Translations under genes and position numbers: made by a program | Assembly (NCBI GenBank): GCA_945859605.1 | Contig: OX243821.1 | Location: forward strand, 13,584,335-13,648,334 | DNA from: Lumbricus rubellus | Taxonomy: Eukaryota; Annelida; Clitellata; Crassiclitellata; Lumbricidae | DNA: 64,000 nucleotides | Reading direction: 5' to 3' | Shown here: positions 34,901-45,455 of the stretch, in pieces | Layout: each line of letters starts with the position of its first letter | Position numbering within the stretch: the stretch's first letter is position 1 | The notes under the pieces: model-generated | What the model saw: the letters and a program-made list of their open reading frames with translations, nothing else | Databases searched by the model: none | Told to the model about the DNA's origin: nothing

Positions 34901-37900
34901 GTCTAGGCATAAGTCGCAAGTTTAGTGGGAGGCCTTTCCAGATAGCGGGACCCACAGTAGAAAAGGCTCGGCACTGTCTTGTAAATTCTGTTTGGTGTAA
35001 CTCGTAGTTTGGCGCGAGATCCGATTGTGACGACGACGATTCAAGTGTACGGCGTCGCAGCTGTTCCTGACGAAGTTGATCGAGAGATGGGTCATCTCGT
35101 CATCATCACGGAAGCGGGATTGATGAACGCGCTCCAGCTTTACCAGACGGAAACCATTCCACTTCACGTGACGTACGACATCTGGACGCACCTCGCAGCC
35201 GCTCTACACTGCATCCACACCAAGAGAATCATCCACCAAGATCTCAAACCGGAAAACATTCTCGTCACAGGGGTCTGTATTGTTTGTGTGTGTATTGTTT
35301 ATATATGTGTGTTTATTTGTGGGGCGCGGTGGTGTAGTGGTGGCGTCGTTGCCTTGGAGCCGGAAGGTTCGAGGTTCGAATCCACCTCACCGCGTAAGGA
35401 CCTTGGGCAAGTCCTTCACTTACAATTGCTCAGCGCTTCGGCGTGAAACTCCGATGCAGTGTCCGCTCTGCATTCGGGAACGCCTCTGTGTAGAGAGAGC
35501 TTGAAGGGGCGCTATAACAAGTGCACATACAAAATGTGTATTGTTTGTATGTGTGTAGTCTGCCGTGCTAAGCAAAAAGACAGTAACTCAGATTGTTATG
35601 GTAAGGAGTTACTGTCTTTTTGCTTAGCACGGCAGTATTGTTTTATTATTATTGTTTATATTTCTGTATTGCTTATATGGTTTCGCAGGAACTGGTTTAA
35701 CTTTGCCTCCTTGCTTTGACCTATCTCTGCCTAACTCAGTCAGTTTTGCCACTTCACATGGCATACTCTGACCTGTCGTTCCTTTGGTCCTGTGCACAGT
35801 GCGAACTTCTGGTCAACATTGTGTGTATTATGTATTATATTATATTATATACTTGTGTTACAGTATAACAGAATGTCTCATGTAAGTTGAATTCAGTTTT
35901 TGCTTAATGTTGTTTCTTCTGTTTTGACTTTTTTCATGAAATTTAGTTGTGTAAAATGGCAAATGGATGAATCTTCTGTTGAACTGTTCGTTATGAATCA
36001 TGTAAATTGCTTTCTTCACTCGTTTATTGCCGTTATTGTTCTGCTGGACATTTACTTTATCAACGTATTTTTGTGACTTGTTGTTTAGAACGTGAAGAAC
36101 AACATTACTTGTTATCAGTTGTTTTGCTTTTGAAGCTTTTGAAAACAGAAGTGCATATATTTTTAATTTGTTTGGTTGAACTTTTAGATATTTCGTGACA
36201 TGGATGGTCAGATAGACAAGGTAAGTCTTACGTCATACTACAGTATGGTTGTATATGGCAAGAATGAAAGTAAATAGTGCATCTTTGCAAATGTCTAAAT
36301 TTTTGATGCCCTCATTAAAAAGTGTAAACTATTTTTTTGCTTTGCCACTTGGGTGAGTATGAAAATTGTGGTTAAGTTAATTACACTGCTTGGAAACATT
36401 TGATAAAAAGAATTGTTTTGAGGTTAATTATGGAGTTATTACTATTTTATTATTAAATAAATTTGTAATGGACTCAAGGTCTCAGTGAAATGTGAATCTG
36501 ATTGATGATGATTCCCTTGATTGCAGTGATATTCTGTTGATTGCAGTGATATTCTGATGATTGCAGCAATATATTTTGTTTATTGTAGTGATATTCTGTT
36601 GATTGCAGCAATATATTTTGTTTATTGTAGTGATATTCTGTTGATTGCAGGTGCAGGTGAAGGTGATTGACTTGGGAATGGCGCGATTGTTGGAAGGTGA
36701 TTGTGTTTACACGGATGATGTTCTGGGTACGGTCGGTTATCATTCGCCAGAAGTTCTGTTTGACGACTGCTACGACTTTCGTGCGGATATCTTTGTCCTC
36801 GGAATCACCTTCTGTGTTCTGGTAAATCAACGAAAATTTTGACTTTATACTTTTAGGCATTCTTATTTTTCGCTGTTATTTATCGAATTATTTTTAAATC
36901 TGTTTTACATTAGTTTTAATGACTTGTTGAATTTTGATGTTGGTTGTGCAGTATGCGTTGGAGTGTCGTGGTGAATTGGTAAGCATGGAATAACAGTGAT
37001 TGAAGATTTCTGTTCTCCTTGCTCTTTGTGAATTTAGCAAATAGAAAATATTAACTATATGCAATATATTTTGACAAATTTCTGTAAGTTATACATGTAG
37101 CAAATCTGTAGGTTGATGTGTATTGCGAATGCTATAGAAATGTATGTTGTAGCGTTGCATAATACGTATGTTTGTTCAAGTTGTGCCAGCAAGCGTACAA
37201 TGACGGCTAATTTAAGGACGTTGTTTGTTTGTATATGTGCACTTATTATAGCGCCTTCTACTCAGAGGCGCTCCCAAATGCAGAGCGGACACTGCATTTG
37301 AGTTTCACGCCGAAGCACAGCACAAGGTCCTTACGCGACAAGGTGGATTCGAACCTTATGGTTCCAAGGCAACGACGCCACCACTACACCACCGCGCCCC
37401 ACAAGCGTCCAGTGACGTATATAATTTAACGATGAAGTTTGTTGTTGTAGTTGTTGCCTCGGTCGTCGCTGAAGAAGCAGACGTTGATTAATATTCTGAA
37501 GCGAATCCACGAAGGAAAGGAGCGAAAGTTTGTTGGTTCTGGTCTCTTTCATTACTACATCAGTTCACTGATCGCCAACAACAACAATCTCATCTCAACT
37601 GATATTAGAAACTTGATCTGGTCAGTTTCTTTCGTTCACTTTCAATAATTTGCAGTATTATTATTATTTTGAAGTGCGTCTAATTGTGTCATTGCTTTTG
37701 CCAATTTGTCAGATTGTTGCCTTTTGCCTTCAGTTGCTTTTATGCAAATTATTGGTTTTTATTTTGTTTACTAGCTGTTCCCGACCATGCATTGCTCTGG
37801 CTGAAAGACACTATCTCCCTCCCTACCTCCTTCCTCTGCCTCCCCATCTCTTCCTCCCTCACCCATCCTTTCCTCCTCCCTCTCTCCCTCCCTACCTCTT

Positions 37901-40900
37901 CTACGACAGCAGGAACTCACTATCACACAATAACTATTACCTTCTCTTTAGCTGTTTTGTTGTATTTAGTATTGACACAATTGATGCTGATTCTGTCTTC
38001 TATGAATCGTATAGGTAAATGGAATCAGTGGATGTTTGATTGCAATGTTAACAGATGGAAATCTAAAGTGACTGTGTTGTTGGATAGTATGATTACATGT
38101 ATACAGTGTATGGTATGATTATATGTGTACAGTGTATGGTATGATTATATGTGTATGCATTACATTGCATGTGTTTTTCTGTCCAGTTCGATGTTCTAAA
38201 GTGACTGTGTTGGTGTATCGTGGTATGATTATGTGTTTACATGTGCTTCAAATGACATTGCGGATCTATGTTTAATGTGACTGTATTTGTTAATGTGATG
38301 TGTTTTTCTTTGCAGTTCGATGTTGGAGTCGGTTGACAAGCGATCCGTTTCGCTTCTCGACGTCTCGTCGAAATGTCACAAAGAATCTGTTCTTCTTCGT
38401 CAGCAGCAACTCACTCTCACACAGTCAGACAATGCGGGACGATTGTATCATGTAAGACTTTGCTTTGTTTGTTTTCTTAGTTGACCACATTACATGCCTT
38501 TGCTGTCAGTGTGTTAAATTGATGCCGATATCTTTATGTTTTCTGCAAATCTGCTTTCTGCAAATCTTATATTTTATGTGGTTAATTGACAAAACATTTT
38601 GTAGTAATTGTATAATATCATTTGTCTATTATATGTGTCCGTGCCTGAGATTTCCCGGCTAAAGTCGCGAATATTGAAACCTAGCAAATCGAGCGGAAAG
38701 GTCATGAAGGGGTAAATCGGTAAGGAAAAGTTTTTGGGGATAATATTAATCATTTATATTTCAACTACTAAATTCAAAAGTTTCATGACCAACAGAACAG
38801 TAGAAATATTTTATTTTTTTGTGCGTCGGGTGTCTTAATTATATCCCTGTTTCGGCCGAGTCAAGCGGGCGTTTGTTTAAAATTAGCCGACGATCTTGTT
38901 GTGAGAGCTGATTAATTAATTATTCATGTCCTGAACTACTTTTGTCTGCTGGTTCGATCTGTGCCCTTAGCAAGTGCGTATGAATACAGCCTAATTTACT
39001 GTGAATTATAATGTGAGTTGGTTGCTATAAAGCCGCGACTTTGGCCGGGTGTCGCTTATGGCTAATTCTAATCAGTGAGCGTTGCATTAATGGCAGTGGA
39101 TTTAGTTTTGCAATGTGCAGAATTCTTTTCTCAACCCATCTGTGCACAAAATAAATAGTTTAAATGCATTAATAATTAACAATAAATAAATTTAGGAGAG
39201 CACTGTCGTTGACTGATACTATGACCCTTAGTGCCATCTGACGAATACGAAATTACTATGATAGCATGGCCGAAAGCTTGTAATCGCGGGCTGTTTAAAA
39301 TGATCTTTGAGCTTTCAATTTGAATATAAATTGACTAGACCATCAATTCCTATATTTTATAAATGTCTACTTGAGCAAAAGTGATGTGCAAAATGACGAT
39401 TCAAGTGAATAATCTGATGCCGAGAATAATTAACTGTCTCGCGTAGGCTACACCCTGTTCTCAACGAAATGCATGCTACTGTATGTAGACTCTTATTTAA
39501 ATCTGTGTCATTCCTTCAATTCAATTTTCCAAGAAAAACCGTTGACACCATTGGAAAGAGCAGAAAATTTTAAGTTTAGAACATATTTATAAATTTTGAT
39601 GAAAATTCTATTTACTTTTGTGTGGTTCATGTAACGATTCTAACGAAGGTAATTTTCAACTGGCGATTTCTCGCTAAAACGATTTCTCAAAATGCTGAGA
39701 CTCTAAATCTTTACAAATTCATAACTATTTCATTTCAAATGATGCAAATATACGGGTTTCACCAAATTGATCCACTACATCTGTAGTATTTAAAACCAAA
39801 TTAAACTCATTTTGTGAAATTTCCGTCTTTAGGAGGGTTTTCATAGGCGCGGTCACATATGTGCTTTACTGAAATGCCACATGAGCCTAATGAAAAGAGG
39901 AAGAACTAGCCACCATTTCTCTTATAGTGTCTACTTGTCATTTTACAACTGCTGTTTTATCCTAAGAACTACATGCTTCTAAATACCGTATGAAGTTCCA
40001 ACGTAATGCTTGAAGTGCATTTGTCTATCGATGTAAAAGCTTTGTTCCTTTTCCTTAACCATTCTTATAGGCTGTTTATTTTCTTTGCTTGTCCATGTAT
40101 GATGACCTAGTTGTCCTTGACCTCCTTCCTCCGCAGTCCACCGTTGAAGCCTCAAGTGCGGTCGTTATAAGTCCATTGCTTTTCTCGAATCAGTTCTTTG
40201 AAGAATTAAAATTCATATTTCTTGCTTTAAACAATTTATATTGCTATTTATACTGCTAAATTATGTGCAGCTTTTAAATTTATGTTATGAATTTGAATTT
40301 ACAACAGAACATTTATAATTAACATTAATAAAGTTTTTGTTATTGTAGCAAGACTCTGGCATTGACAGCTCAGAATATGCAATAATCAGTGACGTTGCTA
40401 CTAAGAGGGTATGCGTTTGAAAATTGTTTTCATAAACCCAGCAATACGTAAACATTAGATTTTTATACGTATCATGTTTTTGTTTAGAGTTGATGTCTGC
40501 ATCAAGCTCATTCTTTTACTGTCTGAATTTCACTTATATTTTGTATCATTTTTAAAACTGACCAATGGAATCCAATTCCAAGAGCTGGCATTTAATAATT
40601 AGAATAGTTTGTTCATTACAGGTATACTTGTACAATGTCGAAGATTTGAATAGAGAAATAATAATAGGTGTTTGCATTACTCATTGCACAGTAGAGCATG
40701 ATGTTCAAACACATGGGCAAAACGTGGCCTCTTAACCTTTAGGCGACCACCGTGCACTAAAGTGTAGTAGGCGGGTGACGACCAGCGTGCAGTAAAGTGT
40801 ACTAGGCATTATGCTGTTATAATGACGTCTACAGACCTATCAAATGCGTTATATTTTTGAAACTTTACGTCATATGGGCCAAGGTAATATAAATAAGCAT

Positions 40901-42531
40901 AGATTTATGTGGAAGATATATTTAGAAAGGGAACCTAAATGCGTCATTTGACCAATGAAAGTCGACATTTGAATCAACAAACCATTGCAGTGACTAAAAT
41001 GGCCGCCCATGCGGCCGAATAGATTCGTAAATAAACTCGCCGTTTTCTTGAAGAATTGGATAAAAATGACAACAGCTTTGATAAATCTGACAATTATAAA
41101 TCATATGCTATTTCGGGTATGAAAAATAAAGCGCATTTGTGCAACTTTGAAACAAGGTCACGGACGACTTTCGGCACGTGTTGTCTAGCGCAAAGTGGGA
41201 TGGAAACGTTAGCGACGGGCAAGCAATTCTGGCAAATTCTTGTTAGATTTTCTAGTTTACGCGTAATTCTGGAAAATTGTATTGAAGAGGAGATGAAATG
41301 CCAAAGATTGATATTAAAATAAAGTCTTTTTGTGGAAAACTGAATAAGATATTATAAGCATAAAATCCATAATCTAGCCGATATTTCGCGTATATTCCTT
41401 ATTTTCTTCGCCGATACTGACTATAGTCTAATTACTGAAAAATGTATATCTCCATCATTTATGAAACTATCTCCAAAATTTCTTTTGCGTTTTGTCTGGC
41501 ATTAATTTCTGCACATTTCGTACGTTCACATTACACATGTTGTCACTAAAAATATTTTTATATATAGCCTTGAACATAAAAATTTATAAAAATTTGGGGT
41601 GGGGTACATTTTGGGGCAGTTATGAGTACCCCACAATTTTTTTCTCCATTTCTGGACGAATAGATGGGAAGAGGAGATAAAATGCTAAAGAATGATGTCT
41701 ACATTATGCATGAAGGTCAAGAATTGACTAAGATAACACAAGTACAAAATTATCTACTCTACAGTAGCTATACGACAAAATCGCTGGTCGTCGGGCCCTA
41801 GGTGAAAAAAATTTTGCTGGTCGTTTAAGGGTTAACATAGTGCACTTGATTTTTGATTGGTGCTCTATAAATTTTGATATTACTCTTACAAGTTATTCAG
41901 ATGCACTCTGAGTATGGATCTTAAATTGTGATGAACATCGGAAAACAAAAGAAGTAATTTAACGACAAACAGATTGGACGATAGAGGAGCAAGAGAGAGA
42001 TAAAGTAATCTCAGTAAGAGTGTGGCACGTGTGAAGATGCACTCTGAGTATGGATCTTAAATTGTGATTGTTTGAGTGTCTTTGGTTGTTTAATTCGTTT
42101 GTTAGAACACGCGATCAAACGCCGGTCGTGCAGCGAAGACGACTCCAACGAAGACGAAGGAAGACGGGAAGCAGACGAAGACGAAGAAGACGCCGACGTC
42201 AAGACGAAGGACGAGTCGCGCTCGACTCACGTCAAGCAGCAGTCGATCGACGGAGACGAGCAGCAGTCGCAGCGTCGACGACATTCAAACGACGACAACG
42301 AGCAACGCAAAGAAATCAGATTCGTCATCAAAGACACGAAAGACGTCAACTCGTTCAGCAGCGACGAAGACAAGCAGCCAGGACGAACCGGTCTGTCGTC
42401 GAACGCGCAGTGCCAAGCGTCCCCATGACGACGAGGCGGTCGTCGATGATGCCAGTCCAAATGAGAAGGGCAGAGGAGGGGCGTCGGTGAAGAAACCTCC
42501 TGCGAAGCGAATGCTACGCTCAAAGTCGTAG
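31964..42531 (+). CDS. Protein kinase with HQD/DLG catalytic motifs and a Lys/Thr/Ser-rich tail
   Basis: Eleven exons: 31964-32117, 33580-33665, 34208-34401, 35008-35272, 36188-36220, 36651-36821, 36952-36978, 37451-37620, 38316-38451, 40349-40408, 42106-42531. All introns are GT-AG with matching phases; 573 aa. Residues 1-80 are a helical, Lys-rich N-terminus. Kinase motifs: glycine loop LGKGGEG (99-105), ATP-binding Lys in AAVK (124), alpha-C Glu 140 or 142, catalytic loop IIHQDLKPEN (219-228, HRD changed to HQD), DLG metal site (251-253, in place of DFG), SPE (276-278). Asp223, Lys225, Asn228 and Asp251 are all kept, so it should be active. The tail (about 433-573) is low-complexity KTKT/SSSR sequence. 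Substrate and family are not assigned. Two microexons (33 and 27 nt) lie in the C-lobe. Poly(A) signals follow at 42854 and 42862. Confidence 0.88.
33100..33550. other. Unrecognised coding-like remnant in kinase intron 1
   Basis: All three plus-strand frames show coding-like patches (for example WTPVESEFHVETREQFAIEG) broken by stops, as in an old retrogene or transposon. I do not recognise it. Confidence 0.3.
33978..34040 (+). mobile_element. 3' tail of the CR1/L2-like LINE
   Basis: GAGAGCGCCTCTTATCGATA...GTGAGCGGCACTTTATAAAT matches the last 60 bases of the LINE at 6410-7440. A SINE-tail-like stretch in the opposite sense (GCGCTCCTTCAGGGTTACTA) lies at 33842-33880. Confidence 0.7.
35321..35525 (+). 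mobile_element. tRNA-derived SINE, copy 2, in kinase intron 4
   Basis: The best-preserved copy: A box GGTGTAGTGGTGG (from 35331), B box GGTTCGAATCC (35373-35383), body CCTTGGGCAAGTCCTTCACT, tail GGGGCGCTATAACAAG. TGTGTATTGTTT occurs on both sides (near 35290 and 35537), possibly the target duplication. The tail resembles the 3' end of the CR1/L2-like LINE (GCGCTTTATAAAT), which may mobilise it. Confidence 0.9.
35560..35635. repeat. Perfect 30-bp inverted repeat (hairpin) in kinase intron 4
   Basis: CTGCCGTGCTAAGCAAAAAG and the next ten bases (35560-35589) are exactly repeated in inverse at 35606-35635, with a 16-base loop. In pre-mRNA it would form a 30-bp perfect stem. It may be a tiny palindromic transposon or a hairpin RNA source. 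Confidence 0.9.
36520..36656 (+). promoter_or_regulatory. Repeated splice-acceptor-like array before kinase exon 6
   Basis: TTGATTGCAG or close variants occur about five times, alternating with TGATATTCTG and CAATATATTTTGTTTATTGTAG. The last is followed by GTGCAG, giving tandem acceptors 6 nt apart (exon start 36651 or 36657). Both keep the frame, adding or skipping Val-Gln. Confidence 0.7.
37243..37400 (-). mobile_element. tRNA-derived SINE, copy 3, in kinase intron 7
   Basis: Inverse of the SINE at 35321: GGATTCGAACC (inverted B box), CACCACTACACCACCGCGCC (inverted A box) and a TATAGCGCC end. It is somewhat shorter than copy 2. Confidence 0.85.
37770..37965 (+). mobile_element. Partial ACTAGCTGTACCC-type repeat in kinase intron 8
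   Basis: ACTAGCTGTTCCCGACCATG, then a CTCCCTCC-rich tract, as in the family at 12156. The later part of the family is not recognised here. Confidence 0.6.
38654..39049. mobile_element. Candidate short inverted-terminal element in kinase intron 9
   Basis: CCCGGCTAAAGTCGCG at the left is matched in inverse at the right (CCCGGCCAAAGTCGCG). The 396-bp interior is non-coding. No target duplication was found, so the call is tentative. Confidence 0.45.
40732..41835. mobile_element. piggyBac-like non-autonomous element in kinase intron 10
   Basis: TTAA flanks both ends (40732-40735, 41832-41835). Inverted termini are CCTTTAGGCGACCACC and CCCTTAAACGACCAGC (12 of 16). Just inside the left end GTGCACTAAAGTGTAGTAGG recurs once. 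A frame of 88 codons (41056-41322) has no recognised similarity. TTAA plus CCYT termini point to the piggyBac superfamily. Confidence 0.75.
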
Positions 42532-42539
42532 CCACAAGT

Positions 42540-42612
42540 GATTGACGTTGATTGATTGATTGACGTTGATTGATTGACGTTGATTGACGTTGATTGATTG
42601 ACGTTGATTGGT
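42540..42612 (+). repeat. (TTGATTGACG)n short tandem repeat
   Basis: ATTGACGTTGATTGATTGAC words repeated just after the kinase stop codon, in the presumed 3' untranslated region. Confidence 0.85.
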
Positions 42613-42853
42613 GACAAATGTAGAAAAGATTCTGTTGTTGTCGTCGTCTCGTTTTTCCTGCTTAAGTCGTCTGCAGTTGTTTGCAGGTGTCGTTGTGTAG
42701 GTCGTCTGGTGTTTTTAGGTCGTCGTCAGGGTGTCATCATCGTCATCTTAGTTATATCATTGACTGTTGCTAGCAGCGCTACGCATACGTTCTTCTTTTG
42801 TGCTGATGGCATTCATTAATTTTTTATTCATCTTATGTTGAACTCGTTCATAA

Positions 42854-42867
42854 AATAAAAAAATAAA
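42854..42867 (+). terminator. Poly(A) signals of the kinase gene
   Basis: Two AATAAA hexamers (42854 and 42862) lie about 325 bases after the stop codon. Confidence 0.6.
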
Positions 42868-43755
42868 AACGTTTATTGTCCATCTCGACCGACGACTGAC
42901 TCTTTAATTCTCATTTGCTAATAATATGTAAGTTCGTGAAGAAACGAACTTTTGACTTTGACGAGCGTATGTGATTTTAGTTGAACAAAACATTGTTAAT
43001 ATGAGAAGAACTCTGTTTTATATACTGTACAACAACAACATCAGACCTTTTGTTTGTGAATTTCATTTGTCTGTTTCATATATAGAGATATATATATATG
43101 TGTGTGTGTCAATGTAAAGAAAGATGTCTTATTCGAAGTTCTGTGTATATATTTATTTACTATTTGAAACATCTAGAAGAATTGCGAAATGGTGCGTTGG
43201 ACAGTAGTAGGAGATTTAAGTACATCTGTCGTTATTTCCTCGGTTCTTCAAATGTTGTGTAGCGCCGACGCAGCAGATTGGAATGTGTCATCATATAATT
43301 TTTATGTCGTTTGCTGCATAGTTTTTTTATTTTTTGTTGTTCTTATCTACCTCTTGTTTTTTTAAAGTTTGGTTGCTTGGTGCTTCATTGCGTCTGCTTA
43401 TATTTCGTTTTATTCTTTGTCCACGTCTTCTCTAGGCAGAGATATATTTGTCCACGTGAAGCATCTTCTGTAGGCAGAGATATATATTGTAGGCAATGAG
43501 AAGAATCAGTCTTCCAGTTGCTTTGAGGTATTATGTGGAGAGGGTTGGTGCGAAAATATGGATGTATTGTTTGTATGAAGCGTTGTGAAAGTAGTATATT
43601 TATCGACAGAAGTAGAAATGAAACTGCATCTTTTGTGTACATGAATCTATTACGCAACAGAAATGGAACTGGACTGTATGTAAATATCTTTTTGGATATT
43701 AAACGCTATGATAGGTTAATTCCTTTTAAAGTCTCTTAGGTGTGTATTAGGTTTC

Positions 43756-43829
43756 CACTTTGAAGTCCATGCTTACACACCTCTACTTAGCGAGAATGAA
43801 AAGAAGAGGTGTGTATGGACTTGAAAGTG
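43756..43829. repeat. Bulged hairpin
   Basis: CACTTTGAAGTCCATGCTTA and on to CACACCTCT (43756-43784) pairs with AGAGGTGTGTATGGACTTGA and on (43805-43829), with a small bulge and a 20-base loop. Confidence 0.75.
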
Positions 43830-44274
43830 CATCTGTTATGTATATTCATTTCACTGATTTATATAGCACCTATAATGGACCGTCTGCTCAGAAGCACTCT
43901 CAACATCTCTTTTAAAATAACCCTGAAGAGAAATGAAAAGACATTTGCAATGTTTATATGAATTAGTTTTACTCTCATATACATGTATAGGCATAATAAA
44001 AGCTTTGTGATTTAAAATAATCACACATTGTTTAAGTAGAAAAGTATTATTAATATTATTATTACTAATACTGGTCTTTTGCATGCCAGTAGATGTTTCA
44101 ACGAATGTAAGTTCAAGAAGAATAAGGAATAAAGAATTTTTTGATTTATAAGCCGTTGTAGAATTTTCTCTGTTGCGTATGTCGTCAAACTTCTTCTAAC
44201 ATCTGTTGCTGGCGTGCTTATGGTCTCTCTCATTTCATTGTACACGAAATTGAGATTGGTAGTTTGATTAGTAA

Positions 44275-44341
44275 CTGGTAGCGCCTCTTATCGGTGTGCA
44301 CTGTGAAAGGCACTATATAAATTGATAATTACAATACAATA
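44275..44341 (+). mobile_element. 3' tail of the CR1/L2-like LINE
   Basis: GCGCCTCTTATCGGTGTGCA...AGGCACTATATAAATTG plus a TACAATACAATA tail, as at 7330-7440. An inverse SINE-tail fragment (TATAGCACCTATAATGG) lies at 43860. Confidence 0.75.
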
Positions 44342-45345
44342 GTTACACAGGGCAACGCTCTGACAAAGAGAAAGTTTTGCTTATGGATGTAGTAAACCTG
44401 AAAATTAATTATTTCAATATAAGTGATTGCATCTTTAATTTTCAATGTGTTAATCTTTCTTTTTTTAGATTAATGATGCAATAATTGCATCCCAAATCTT
44501 CAATTGAATGCCATTATTATCTTAATGGTCAATTATTGCCTAATTAATCTTTTTGTCAAAGTATTACCTAGTTTCACAACAATAATTAATATTTAGTTTA
44601 GAAAATAGTACTCTTTGTTTTATGTTTGTGTGATTGGCATTATATGTAGCCCAAACAATGTCAATTGAATGTAATAAAAGAATTAATTTTTGTGCAATTG
44701 TCTAAGAAAGATAATAGAAATTTATCTAGAAATACATATATTTATTTTGGAATAATTTTCGTGTTAATTGGTGTTACTTTTAATTTCTTTGAATTTGGTA
44801 TAGACTGTGTAGAAATATAGATATGTGCCAAAAGACATACTGATTGACTTTAGGGGGCCATCTATTAGGTATGTACGCATACAATGTGCTTTATCCTGCA
44901 ACTGCATATGCTTCTGTGTTGGTAGTATCTAGTTATATGCACAGGAAATGGGAGAGAGTGACATTTTGATAATAATTTCTGTATTGTCATGCCTCACATT
45001 AGTAACTGATTTGAGACATGCATTGAAGGAAAAGTATGACTGTTGGATATATTATGTGCGTCTGTACACACTGAAGTTGACATCCAATTTTTAGCCTTTG
45101 TTTGCAAACTAATTTCTTTGCACTGATTATAGAAATATTATCTTTTTAGCGTTACTGCGAAGAAAATGTGAAAGTGACATTTACAAGTCTCTGTGAAAAA
45201 ACAGCCATGTTTTTAGTTCCTTTTTTGCAATTTTCAAGCCGTTGCTAACAATATTTACCATTACCGTTGCAGTTTGCCCCTCCTAAAAAAATATCTGTTT
45301 GTGCTTTTAGTGCAAGAGATGTAAATAATATGCCACCACTTATCT

Positions 45346-45455
45346 TACTGTTAGTATTTACCTGTGAGTGCTTGTAACGTTATTATTAGTATTTACCTGT
45401 GAGTGCTTGTAACGTTATTATTAGTATTTACCTGTGACTGATTGTATAACGTTAT
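45346..45455 (+). repeat. Three-unit tandem repeat
   Basis: TTAGTATTTACCTGTGAGTG plus CTTGTAACGTTATTA occurs three times with a period of about 36-40 bp; the third unit has diverged. Confidence 0.85.

Noticed and set aside
35321..35525. Functional tRNA gene
   Set aside because: A and B boxes are present but the sequence does not fold into a full tRNA. It is followed by a SINE body and repeated at 24430 and 37243.
41056..41322. 88-codon frame as an extra kinase exon
   Set aside because: It lies within the TTAA-flanked element, has no splice-phase support and no recognisable domain.
42068..42490. Arg-rich and acidic frames as separate proteins
   Set aside because: The splice phase from exon 10 selects a third frame that stays open to 42531. 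The others are kept only as a finding about triple openness.
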